Assembly: GCF_028747205.1 (NCBI RefSeq)
Contig: NZ_CP112880.1
Coordinates: forward strand, 5,704,001 to 5,768,000
DNA: 64,000 bases
Source of the DNA: Streptomyces sp. CA-278952
GTDB lineage: Bacteria; Actinomycetota; Actinomycetes; Streptomycetales; Streptomycetaceae
Reading direction: 5' to 3'
Position 1 is the stretch's first letter; each line of letters opens with the position of its first letter. The position numbers and the translations under genes are program-made. The notes under the pieces were generated by a model, which made no database searches, was not told where the DNA came from, and saw only the letters and a program-made list of their open reading frames with translations. This document shows positions 44,005 through 52,207 of this stretch, piece after piece.

Positions 44005-44045
44005 CCCCGGATCCGGCACGCACTGCCCCGCCGCCGGATCCGGGG
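44005..44045 (+). terminator. Terminator of the sugar-transport operon
   Basis: CCCCGGATCCGGC (44005-44017) and GCCGGATCCGGGG (44033-44045) form a perfect 13-bp stem just after the second permease gene. Confidence 0.85.
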
Positions 44046-44319
44046 TCATCCTCGTTCAAGTGGTCGGTCCTGTACGCGCTGGACCGCCTCGGCACCCACA
44101 TGGGCTGCCGGGGCGTTGCGCGGTTCAACCGCGTTGATCACCAGCACCGACCGGCGCGTTCTGCCCAAGGTCAGCGGCCGAGAGGCCAGCAGCGCCACTG
44201 CCGATCCCAGACCGTTTCCTGCGCACGCGTTATTTCTCGCTCATTCATGGCCCCGACCTGCGATCTGCCCGGTCGATACGGAGTGTGACTACACCGGGCA
44301 AGGGGAGGGGCGGGACGAA

Positions 44320-44565
44320 GTCTGCGGTATGCACTGCGGGGGAGCCGCGATTGGATGCCTGCCAGCGGATGTGCCGGTCACTGCTGACGGAACGGTCGCG
44401 ACCGTCGATAGTGTCCGGCATTACCGTACGTCCGGCCGTACCTTCGACCTCACGGTCGCCGGGGTGCACACGTACTATGTGCCGGCGGGCAAGACTCCGG
44501 TTCTGGTTCACAACAGCAACTGCATCCGCGCTTCAGTTGCCTATCAGGACTCGACAAGGGTGTAA
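44320..44565 (+). pseudogene. Orphan Hint-domain tail of an RHS-type toxin
   Basis: The frame VTADGTVATVDSVRHYRTSG, then RTFDLTVAGVHTYYVPAGKT, then PVLVHNSN is the second half of a pretoxin Hint domain, ending in the cleavage motif VHNS. The DNA at 44381-44517 differs from the RHS1 Hint DNA at 13570-13706 at only 13 of 137 positions (counted by eye). Nothing upstream supplies the first half or the RHS part. After NSNCIRASVAYQD the frame ends at TAA 44563-44565, while the next protein-like frame (see 44580) is out of phase. It looks like a detached toxin tip. Confidence 0.75.
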
Positions 44566-44579
44566 TTGGGGCCGAAGCA

Positions 44580-44783
44580 ATGCGACTGAGAAGCGGAACG
44601 GCGAGCCCGAAGGAAGTTCAAAAAGTTTTGGACGAGATTCACTCGAACCCTGCCCTGAGGGCTGACATCATCGCCAAGGCTACATCTGTGCGCACCAGTA
44701 TGAATGCCGGGGAATTCGGGATGCAATCCAACCGTGCCGCAGAGATGCATTTCCTTATCAAGAACTTGGGGAAACTCGGATGA
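44580..44783 (+). CDS. Small protein, probable C-terminal piece of an orphan toxin
   Basis: A 67-residue frame, MRLRSGTASPKEVQKVLDEI..NAGEFGMQSNRAAEMHFLIKNL, predicted helical. The same frame is open upstream (SGLDKGVIGAEAMRLRSG), so ATG 44580 may not be the true N-terminus. The Hint fragment in front is one frame off, which suggests this was the end of a Hint-released toxin before a frameshift or deletion. The stop overlaps the next start (ATGA), as toxins and immunity genes do. I do not recognise the toxin family. Confidence 0.5.
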   Translation: MRLRSGTASPKEVQKVLDEIHSNPALRADIIAKATSVRTSMNAGEFGMQSNRAAEMHFLIKNLGKLG

Positions 44784-45292
44784 GTGCCTTTCAATTCTTG
44801 GTCGAGGTCCTCAGGTCTGGGGCCGTCCAAGGGCTCGGGCTGGACGCGCAACCTGACGCTTGGGAAGCGAAGCTCGGCTCCGATTACGTAGACGACGTGC
44901 GCAAGGGGCGAATGCGTCGCGACTACGGGCTAGTAGAGCTCTCGTTCTTCAAGAAGGGCGAGAATTGGCAGTGCTTCGAGGTGAGCTTGCAAGTTCACAG
45001 GCTGGCCGCAGATATCTCCGATATCGTGCCGAGTTCCCTCATTGAGGAATACGGGGAACTGGAGTCGAGGGTTCGGTTCAGCGACCTCCAGGTGAACGTT
45101 ACTGCCGAAGGCCTCCAAGTCGCACAGATCAGTGATCGCGGTCGCCATCTTTACTCCAGATTTTCGGTGATGGAGTCGGGAGTGATCGTGCACGTCCTGG
45201 AGGCTGACTCTGGAGACAGCTTGCGGCGGGGTGATATTTGGTCGGTCTCTCTGGCCCGGGATTTCACCGCGCGAGCAGCTTCGATCTCATGA
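44780..45292 (+). CDS. Probable immunity protein of the orphan toxin cassette
   Basis: A 170-residue soluble acidic protein (MSAFQFLVEVLRSGAVQGLG..DDVRKGRMRRDYGLVELSFF) with mixed alpha/beta content and no signal peptide. No family that I recognise. Translational coupling (4-bp overlap) to the orphan toxin end, and the same place relative to the Hint tail that immunity genes occupy at both RHS loci, are the reasons for the call. A perfect 15-bp hairpin ends the transcript 31 bp downstream. An orphan immunity gene would guard against siblings that still carry the toxin. Confidence 0.6.
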   Translation: MSAFQFLVEVLRSGAVQGLGLDAQPDAWEAKLGSDYVDDVRKGRMRRDYGLVELSFFKKGENWQCFEVSLQVHRLAADISDIVPSSLIEEYGELESRVRFSDLQVNVTAEGLQVAQISDRGRHLYSRFSVMESGVIVHVLEADSGDSLRRGDIWSVSLARDFTARAASIS

Positions 45293-45322
45293 GGGATCTC
45301 AGGAGATCCCCATAGCAAACCT

Positions 45323-45355
45323 GAAGCCCCGCCAGGTGGTACCTGGCGGGGCTTC
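45323..45355. terminator. Strong bidirectional hairpin after the orphan immunity gene
   Basis: GAAGCCCCGCCAGGT and ACCTGGCGGGGCTTC form a perfect 15-bp stem around GGT. It serves the immunity gene on the + strand and the integrase relic on the - strand. Confidence 0.88.
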
Positions 45356-45387
45356 TGCGTGGACTGACGGCAGTGATTGACGCAACG

Positions 45388-45725
45388 TCAGCGGACAGGG
45401 GCCGCGCAGAGCGGTGGGTCGTCGCCGTCGCCTCGTTGGCCGACAAGCTCGGCCGGGTTGAGGAGGGCGCGGCCGAGGAGGTCGATGGCTTTGCGCCGGA
45501 GGCGGAGGCGGAGGCGGAGTCGGACGTGGGCGTAGACGGTGGCGGTGACGCCGGTGTGGGCGTGGCCCAGGAGTTCCTTGATGACGACGAGTTCGACGCC
45601 CAGTTCCAGGAGCAGGGTGGCGGTCGAGTGCCGGATGTCGTGACAGCGGATGCGGCGTAGGCCGCTCTTGCGGAGGTCCCAAACACACGGGAGGATTCTT
45701 CGCCGGCTACCGGGTCGAGATCCGC
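45388..45725 (-). pseudogene. Tyrosine recombinase (integrase), C-terminal fragment
   Basis: Minus-strand reading gives DLRKSGLRRIRCHDIRHSTA, then TLLLELGVELVVIKELLGHA, then HTGVTATVYAHVRLRLRL and RKAIDLLGRALLNPAELV before the stop at 45388. The H-x-x-R box (HDIR), LGHA and the nucleophile Tyr (TVYAHV) are those of phage-type integrases. The first Arg of the catalytic set and the whole core- and arm-binding N-terminus are missing; upstream residues dissolve at about 45725. The tandem LRLRLRL may be an expanded repeat. It is the only recombinase trace in the window and may be what is left of the enzyme that built the tRNA array. Confidence 0.75.
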
Positions 45726-45762
45726 TGGCAAGAGATCATCTGCAAGTAGGGGGACGGGGAGA

Positions 45763-46200
45763 ATGTCGGTGGGAAGAGGGCGATGCGCCGCCGTGTCCCT
45801 GGCCCTGGGGCTGGCGGTGACCCTGAGCGGGTGTTCCACTGGCGGCACTACGGCCGTGGACACCGACGGGCTGCCGGGAGTCTGGACCGGGAGCGGCGGT
45901 GGCCGGGTCGAGTTCCACGCGGATGGCCGGTTCAGTATGAAGGGGATTCCCGCCGCTTCCATCGCATTCACCTGGAGCGAGCCGCGGAACGGTGCGATCA
46001 GAGTGTCGGGTGCGGGAACCTGGAGGCAGGACGACGTCGCCGAGGACAGCCTGCAACTGATGATCGAGGCCGGCGGCTCGTTCCCGACGGACGAGGAGGT
46101 GGCCACCCTCATGGTCGCCGGGGACGGTCCGCCCCAGGTGCTCTTCTTCAGCACGAACGTCGACAAGCCGTACGGCTACGAGATCAAGAAGAACCCGTAG
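45763..46200 (+). CDS. Small lipoprotein of unknown function
   Basis: A 145-residue lipoprotein: MSVGRGRCAAVSLALGLAV with lipobox LSGC (Cys24), then LPGVWTGSGGGRVEFHADGRFSM, AIRVSGAGTWRQDD and a C-terminal LFFSTNVDKPYGYEIKK. The G-x-W..F..dG.F and later W pattern resembles small beta-barrel (lipocalin-like or META-like) lipoproteins. No partner gene is evident: an integrase relic lies upstream and repeat DNA downstream. The start was chosen for the signal peptide; GGGGAGAATG gives a fair ribosome site. Confidence 0.7.
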   Translation: MSVGRGRCAAVSLALGLAVTLSGCSTGGTTAVDTDGLPGVWTGSGGGRVEFHADGRFSMKGIPAASIAFTWSEPRNGAIRVSGAGTWRQDDVAEDSLQLMIEAGGSFPTDEEVATLMVAGDGPPQVLFFSTNVDKPYGYEIKKNP

Positions 46201-46429
46201 CCACTTCGGACGCCTCGACAGGTTCCCGGGCCGTATGCCCGGGGCCTGTCAGCCCGGGGCGGACACGATCCGGCCCGGGCCTGGCGTCTGACGCCCTGAG
46301 CCCTGATGTGTCGGTGCTCGGGGACGTGGGGCTGTCGATGTGCTGGCTGCGAGGAGGCCGCCCACGGCCGAGATGCGAGCTCGGCACCGTAAGCGGCGAG
46401 ATGCAGAGGGGTGCTCGGCCTCCGCCGAA

Positions 46430-46550
46430 CGACCGCTGCTTCGGTGAGGTCAGGGCCGGGGAGAGCATCGTGTCGCGGTCCCACGGCCGTCGAGGGGCTG
46501 CCACGCTCCGCTACACGCTTGCCGATCTTGAGCTCGCGCCCCAGCATTGT
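46430..46550. repeat. Degenerate junction-like segment without the tRNA core
   Basis: CGCGGTCCCACGGCCGTCGAGG (46475-46496 region) and GCCGATCTTGAGCTCGCGCC (46521-46540) align with the left-end sequence after junction C, where GTCGATCTTGCGCTTGCGCC appears at the matching distance. CCGCTGCTTCGGTGAGGTC just before resembles DNA ahead of junction C. The tRNA 3' core is not present. Confidence 0.45.
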
Positions 46551-46709
46551 CGTGATCACCAAGTTCTTCATGGCGGCCTGCGGGCGTAAGCCTGCCGCCT
46601 GAGGGGCTATTTCGACCGGACCACTGCCGTCGGCCGGCCGTCTCCCGGGGCGGCGCGGGCCGTTCCTTCGTGTTCGGGCCGCACCGCCCTGGGAGTCATC
46701 GGGGCAGGG

Positions 46710-47163
46710 TCAGGCGATGGACCTGATGGTGTGCCAGCCGCCGGGTCCGACGAGGAGCGGCGGCTGTGCCGCGCCGGTTGCTCGGCCGGGGTGGAACATC
46801 AGGTTGCCGCTGCCCGTGACCAGGTGGGTGGACCACAGGTCGGTGACGCCATCCCCGTTGGCGTCTCCGGTCGCGGTCATCAGCGGGTGGGTGGCGGCGG
46901 GCAGGCCGGTCGCGTAGGCGGTGCGGGTAGCCGGGTCGGCGAGGGAGGACGGGTCTGTTCCGCCGTCCGGGCCGGGCTTGCCCCGGTGGAGCCAGACCTG
47001 ACCGCTGACGGTGTCGCGGGCGATCAGGTCGGGGTGGCCGTCGCCGTCCAGGTCGCCGGGGGAGACCAGGGTCATGTTCTTCCAGCCGGTGTCGGCGATG
47101 GGGTAGCCGTAGTCGAGGTGGCCCCCGGTGTAGCCGGGCAGATACCACAGGGTGTCGCCGGTC
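46710..47163 (-). pseudogene. FG-GAP/VCBS-repeat protein, 3' fragment
   Basis: The minus-strand frame ending at 46710 reads GDTLWYLPGYTGGHLDYGYP, DLDGDGHPDLIARDTVSGQVW and ATGDANGDGVTDLWSTHLVT: two calcium-binding FG-GAP (integrin-alpha/VCBS) repeats, as found at the C-terminus of secreted actinobacterial proteins. Its 5' part is gone: at about 47163 the sequence turns into the antisense of the RHS gene. The surviving piece is about 150 residues. Confidence 0.72.
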
Positions 47164-50100
47164 GACACCGACCCGCTCGGCCACACCGAGACCACCGAAT
47201 TCGACCACCGGGGCCTGCCCACCGCGGAGATCGACGCCAACGGCAAGCGCGTCGACATGCGCTACGACCCGCTCGGGCGCCTGCTGAAGGTCTGGGACAT
47301 CGACCGGAACCAGGCCACCCAGTCCGCGTCCGCCGAGTACGACTACACCATCCGGCGCGACGGCCCGACGATCGTCACCAACAGGACCCTGAAGGACGAC
47401 GGTTCGTACGCCACGAGCTACGAGATCCTCGACGGGCTGCTGCGCACCCGCCAGACGCAGGATGCCGCGGTCGGCGGCGAGGGCCGCATCGTGAGCGACA
47501 CCTTCTACGACAGCGTGGGCCGTACGTACAAGAGCAACGACGGTTACTTCAACGACCAGAACGTCGCCCCCAGTCTGCTGACCGTCGGCGACAACGTGGT
47601 GCCCTCGCAGACCCGCGTCGTCTTCGACGGCCTCGGTGAGGAGACCGCCGAGGTCACCTACCACTACGGCGCCGAGAAGCTCCGCAGCACCACCGTCAAG
47701 GACGGCGACGCCGTCACCGTCACCCCGCCCGAGGGGGAGACGGTGACCACCACCTACCAGGACACGGACGGCCGCGACACCAAGCTGCGCGAGTACACCA
47801 AGGCCGACCGGTCCGCCTGGCACGACACCACTTACGGCTACGACGACCAGGACCAACTGACCAAGGTCACCGAGCCCGGCGGCGGTGAGCACACCTTCAC
47901 CTACGACGCCCGGGGCCGGCAGACCTCGGCAACCGATCCCGACGGCGGCACCACGCGCTTCGAGTACGACCGGGGCGACAACCTCACCGTCGTCGTCGAC
48001 GCCCGCGGCAACAAGCTGGTGACCACCTTCGACAAGGCCGGCCGCCCCACCAGCCTGCGCGAAGACTCCGCCAGCGGCCCCAAGCGGGTCGAGTGGACCT
48101 ACGACAGCCTCGGCAAGGGCCTGCCCGTCGCCTCCATACGCTACGACAAGGACGGCAACGCCTACCGCGACGAGGTGACGGCGTACGACGCCAACTACCG
48201 CCCGCGCACCACTAGAACCACCATCCCCGGCACGGCCGGAAAGGCCGCGGGCGAGTACACCTACACCTACGCCTACACCTCCACCGGCAACCTGTCCTGG
48301 GTCGAGCTGCCCAAGGTCGGGCCGATGGCCAAGGAGCGCCTGGTCTTCCGGTACAACGGTGACGACCTGCCCATCTCCATCTCCGGCGCCGCCAACTACG
48401 TCACCGACGTCACGTACTCCAAGTACGGGGAGATCCTCCGCTCCGAGGCCGGGCCCGCCGGCAAGAAGCTGTCCTCCACCTACTTCTACAACGACTTCAC
48501 CCGCAGGACCGACCGCGTCGTCCACGACCGTTCCGTCCAGCCCGGCCGGATCGACGACACCGCCTACTCGTACGACGAGGCAGGCAACGTCACCGGTATC
48601 TCCCGCACCCCCGGTCCGGGGATGCCCGACGGGCAGACCGGCACCGACACCCAGTGCTTCGCCTACGACCAACTGCGCCGCATGACCTCCGCCTGGACGG
48701 CGAAGGAGAAGTGCGCCGCGGACGGCCCGAGCAAGGAGACGGTAGGCGGGCCCGAGGCGTACTGGCAGTCCTACGAGTTCGACGCGTCCGGCAACCGCAC
48801 CAAGCTGGTCGAGCACGACCCCGCCGGGAACGCGGCCAAGGACATCACCCGGACCTACAGCTACGGCGGTGACGCGGGCGGCCCGAACCGGCTGAGGGAG
48901 ATCACCTCCACCGGCGCCGACGGCGCCACCAGGTCCACCTTCGGCTACGACAAGGCCGGCAACACCACCACCCGACAGAACGGCGGCACCACCCAGTCCC
49001 TGGCCTGGGACGTCGAGGGCAACCTCGAATCGGTCACCGAACCCAGGGAAGGCGGAGGCGAGAAGAAGACCTCCTACTTCTACGACGCCTCCGGTGAGCG
49101 CCTTCTGCGTACCGGCGCGGACGGAGCCACCACCCTCTACCTCGGCGAGACCGAACTGACCGTCAAGGCGGACGGAACCGAATCGGTGCAGCGCTCCTAC
49201 GCGCACCCCGACGGCGCCACCACCGTGCGTTCCTCCGACGGCGGACGCGAGGTCCTCCTCGCCGACCACCACGGCTCCACCCAGACCTCCGTCGACATGA
49301 CCGAGGTCGGTATGCCGGTCACCCGGCGCCTGCTCACCCCGTTCGGCGAGGACCGCGGCGCGGCCCCGTCCACCTGGCCCGGGTACCGCGGATTCGTCGG
49401 CGGCACCCGCGACCAGGACACCGGTCTCACCCAGCTCGGCGCCCGCCCCTACGACCCCGCCACCGGCCGCTTCCTGTCCGTCGACCCCCTGGTCGACTAC
49501 GAGCAGCCCGCCACCATCAACCCCTACGCCTACTCCAACAACGCCCCCGCCACCTTCTCCGACCCAGAAGGCCTCTTCTTCCCCATCCTGATCGGTATCG
49601 CGGCCCGTATCGCGATCCAGGCGGCCATCCGCGCCGCCGCCCGCCGGGCCGCCCAGATGGCCGCCCGCAAGGCGGCCGAGGCCCTCCGCAAGAGGCTCCT
49701 GGCCGAAGCACGCAAGCGCGCCATCGCCGCGGCCCGGAAGAAGGCCGCCGCCAAGGCCAAGCGCGAAGCCGCCCGCAAGGCCGCCGCGGCGAAGCGCGCC
49801 GCCGCAAAGCGGGCCGCCCAGCGCGCCGCGGCGAAGCGCGCGGCAGCCCGCCAGGCGGCCGCCCGCGCCAAGCAGCGAGCCCAGCGCGCCGCGGCGAAAA
49901 GGGCCCAGGCGGCCCGCGCCGCCGCACGCAAGGCCAAGCCCAAGCCCAGGCCGCAGCCGAAGTCGCAGCCGAAGCCGAGGCCGAAGCCGTCGCAGAAGGC
50001 GAAGCCGGCTCAGCAGAAGAAGGCCAGCCCGAAGCAGTCGGTCGGCAGCAAGGCCCGTGAGGAGATCAAGAGCGAGGCCAGGGGGCAGGCCGAGGACGCC

Positions 50101-50970
50101 GCCACCGAGCAGATCGGCTGCCGTACGACCAACAGCTTCGTGCCCGGCACCCTCGTGGTGATGGCGGACGGAACCCGTAAGCCGATCGAGAACGTCAAGC
50201 TCGGCGACAAGGTCCTGGCCACCGACCCGAAGACTGGTGAGACGACCGCGCAGCCGGTGGTCTCCACCATCCTCGGCGAGGGGGCGAAGAACCTGGTCAA
50301 GGTCACGGTCCGGACCGGGGACGCATCCCCCGGGAACTTCGGTGATGCTGTCCGGGCAAGTGGCCGGGATGGCGGCGGGGTTCCCGTAGACACCGGGCTG
50401 CTTCAGCTCCAGCCGACCAACGACGGGACCGGCGCCGACACTGCTACCGGCACGGTCGTCGCCACCGACGGGCACCCCTTCTGGATCCCGTCCCTCGGTG
50501 AATGGGTCGACGCCAGTGAGTTGGAACCCGGCCAGCGGCTCCAGAGTTCAGCGGGAAGCTGGCTGCAGATCACCGCAGTCCAGACATGGACACAGAACGC
50601 CGCTGTTCACAACCTGACCATTGCGGATACCCACACGTACTATGTGCTGGCGGGCGAAGCATCGGCACTCGTTCACAACAGCAACTGTGAAGGGCCGATT
50701 CTCACCAAGGCTCAGTCCAACCAGGTTCTTGAGTACCTCGGCTACAAGGAGACCAAGGAAAAGTCGGCAGGTCGAGGGGCGGCGAAGATCTGGGTGAACA
50801 AGAAGGCGCCGGCGTCGGAGAGGTATGCAACTCAAGATATGACTGGACACGGTGGTGGCCTTTTCAAGGCCGGGCCTTCAGCCGAGTCGCTCAAGACAAC
50901 CAGGAGCACGCTCCGGAGCGGTTCGTACGATCTGGACAAGTTCGGCAGAATGAAATGGCTTCGCCCATGA
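47152..50970 (+). CDS. 5'-truncated RHS toxin with basic linker, Hint and Ntox21-like end
   Basis: 1272 residues from GTG 47152, which lies in the fusion point with the FG-GAP relic. It opens in the middle of YD repeats (TDPLGHTETTEFDHRGLPTA) and has no signal peptide or N-terminal half. The RHS core LGARPYDPATGRFLSVDP is at ~762-779. A 170-residue Ala/Arg/Lys-rich linker (~816-983) follows, then the Hint domain (~989-1178: CRTTNSFVPGTLVVMADGT to ALVHNSN) and a C-terminal ~94-residue module. That module (LGYKETKEKSAGRG, KAPASERYATQDMTGHGGGL, FKAGPSAESLKTTRSTLRSG, SYDLDKFG) fits the Ntox21 toxin pattern. The immunity gene overlaps by 4 bp. Whether the protein is still expressed and exported is doubtful; the toxin tip itself looks intact. 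Confidence 0.82.
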   Translation: MSPVDTDPLGHTETTEFDHRGLPTAEIDANGKRVDMRYDPLGRLLKVWDIDRNQATQSASAEYDYTIRRDGPTIVTNRTLKDDGSYATSYEILDGLLRTRQTQDAAVGGEGRIVSDTFYDSVGRTYKSNDGYFNDQNVAPSLLTVGDNVVPSQTRVVFDGLGEETAEVTYHYGAEKLRSTTVKDGDAVTVTPPEGETVTTTYQDTDGRDTKLREYTKADRSAWHDTTYGYDDQDQLTKVTEPGGGEHTFTYDARGRQTSATDPDGGTTRFEYDRGDNLTVVVDARGNKLVTTFDKAGRPTSLREDSASGPKRVEWTYDSLGKGLPVASIRYDKDGNAYRDEVTAYDANYRPRTTRTTIPGTAGKAAGEYTYTYAYTSTGNLSWVELPKVGPMAKERLVFRYNGDDLPISISGAANYVTDVTYSKYGEILRSEAGPAGKKLSSTYFYNDFTRRTDRVVHDRSVQPGRIDDTAYSYDEAGNVTGISRTPGPGMPDGQTGTDTQCFAYDQLRRMTSAWTAKEKCAADGPSKETVGGPEAYWQSYEFDASGNRTKLVEHDPAGNAAKDITRTYSYGGDAGGPNRLREITSTGADGATRSTFGYDKAGNTTTRQNGGTTQSLAWDVEGNLESVTEPREGGGEKKTSYFYDASGERLLRTGADGATTLYLGETELTVKADGTESVQRSYAHPDGATTVRSSDGGREVLLADHHGSTQTSVDMTEVGMPVTRRLLTPFGEDRGAAPSTWPGYRGFVGGTRDQDTGLTQLGARPYDPATGRFLSVDPLVDYEQPATINPYAYSNNAPATFSDPEGLFFPILIGIAARIAIQAAIRAAARRAAQMAARKAAEALRKRLLAEARKRAIAAARKKAAAKAKREAARKAAAAKRAAAKRAAQRAAAKRAAARQAAARAKQRAQRAAAKRAQAARAAARKAKPKPRPQPKSQPKPRPKPSQKAKPAQQKKASPKQSVGSKAREEIKSEARGQAEDAATEQIGCRTTNSFVPGTLVVMADGTRKPIENVKLGDKVLATDPKTGETTAQPVVSTILGEGAKNLVKVTVRTGDASPGNFGDAVRASGRDGGGVPVDTGLLQLQPTNDGTGADTATGTVVATDGHPFWIPSLGEWVDASELEPGQRLQSSAGSWLQITAVQTWTQNAAVHNLTIADTHTYYVLAGEASALVHNSNCEGPILTKAQSNQVLEYLGYKETKEKSAGRGAAKIWVNKKAPASERYATQDMTGHGGGLFKAGPSAESLKTTRSTLRSGSYDLDKFGRMKWLRP

Positions 50971-51899
50971 CTCTTTGTTTTCTCGTCTCCAAATACGACG
51001 AGCCCAGGCGTAGTGGATTGATTGCCGACTGGACTTCCTTCGAAGATGTCGGCGAGTCCTTCAATGGCGAAGTGCTGACGGCTGCCGAGTATCAGCGGGT
51101 AGAGGATTCCTACATCTCAGCCGTGGCATCCTTGGCCGACGCGATACAGGCGGACAGATTCGAGTTGAGGAACCTAGTTCTCAACGAGCCCCCGCCGACC
51201 TGGCTTGGCATCGTTTATGACGGCTGCTCTGTTGATCGGCACACTGCCCTGAGGTTGCTCAGGTGGATGCTCCGACACGGCTTGATCTCTTGCACTTTGG
51301 CAAGTGGAGATACCTTGCGGGTGGCGGTCGAGACTGACTTTTACCTCTCGATAGAGATCCAACCGGATGCGGTGGACTCTCTGGGGGAGGTGAAACGCCA
51401 AGGGTTGCATGTGGTTTCTGTGCCTTGCGGCGAAGAAGAAAGCGATGCAACAACAGCGGTCTCCCGTCCGGCAGATGGAGAATTCTGGGAGGAGGTCGCG
51501 CAGAGCGTCAGGGTGTCGCGAGGCACAACTGCGATCCTTGAGCGCTGGGCGGAAGGGTCCTGCGGCTATCGATGGCATCCAATGTTGGACGAGAACCTCT
51601 CGATAATCGCCAGATCCGTTCGACCGCACTCCCTGATTACGGCATATCTTGACGCAAATGTTCAATGGGCCTCCCGAGGGAATCTCTTGCCTGCAATTGA
51701 GTCGGCCGTCATGGCCGAAGGATTGCCGGTTGTGATCTTCTCGCGGTCGACCGGCGGAGTCTCTCCTGAAATTCTGGTATGCAAGGAGGGCGCCGATCTG
51801 CCAACCGAGGCAGAGGTCCCCCCGGGCGATGATTTCGGATTCTTCCTTTGGCCGGATGACGATTCAACCTTCATCCAGGCGGTAGTGCCGGGTGATTGA
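50967..51899 (+). CDS. Probable immunity protein for the Ntox21-like toxin
   Basis: A 310-residue soluble protein starting at ATG 50967, overlapping the toxin stop (ATGA); an ATG four codons earlier is in frame. Its sequence (MTLCFLVSKYDEPRRSGLIADW, AVASLADAIQADRFELRNLVL, TAYLDANVQWASRGNLLPAI) shows no membrane segment or known enzyme motif. It is large for an immunity protein and may have two domains (about 1-150 and 165-310). Role by position only. Codon use is less GC-biased than its neighbours (many AT-ending codons), as also seen in the orphan cassette, suggesting separate acquisition of the toxin tip and immunity gene. Confidence 0.62.
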   Translation: MTLCFLVSKYDEPRRSGLIADWTSFEDVGESFNGEVLTAAEYQRVEDSYISAVASLADAIQADRFELRNLVLNEPPPTWLGIVYDGCSVDRHTALRLLRWMLRHGLISCTLASGDTLRVAVETDFYLSIEIQPDAVDSLGEVKRQGLHVVSVPCGEEESDATTAVSRPADGEFWEEVAQSVRVSRGTTAILERWAEGSCGYRWHPMLDENLSIIARSVRPHSLITAYLDANVQWASRGNLLPAIESAVMAEGLPVVIFSRSTGGVSPEILVCKEGADLPTEAEVPPGDDFGFFLWPDDDSTFIQAVVPGD

Positions 51900-52207
51900 G
51901 GCCAATTCGCCCAGTGGCTCAACTCACGTGCGGCCCGGGATCGAAGTCGGGGTATGCGTCGGACGCGCAGGGCGACTTCGTGCTGGGCCTGCAGCCGGTC
52001 TCCGCCGGAGTGGGTCGAACATCATTGTGTGAGCCCGCAGTCATGTCGGCCGCCGCCTGGCGGACTCTCTGACCGGCTTGTCGGCAGGGACGAGTGGTCA
52101 CGGGTGTCGGCCGCTGGCCGGTGGTGACATAGACGTGGGTGTGCCTGACGCTTACCGCGTCCGAAGCGCACGGGCAGGTTTGACCAATCCCCTCCGGAAG
52201 GAAGCAA
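51900..52207. other. Gene-free stretch after the RHS2 operon
   Basis: No protein-like frame, tRNA or strong hairpin seen. It leads into the MmpS-like relic, whose ribosome site GGAAGGAAGC ends at 52205. Confidence 0.4.

Noticed and set aside
45264..46166. A 300-codon minus-strand frame across the integrase relic and lipoprotein
   Set aside because: It is out of frame with the integrase motifs and antisense to the lipoprotein; its Ser/Ala/Thr-rich sequence is a shadow.
46696..50475. A 1259-codon open frame antisense to RHS2
   Set aside because: Gly/Val/Arg-rich shadow of the GC-rich RHS gene, with no domain pattern; only its last 150 codons (46710-47163) read as a real FG-GAP fragment, in a different frame.
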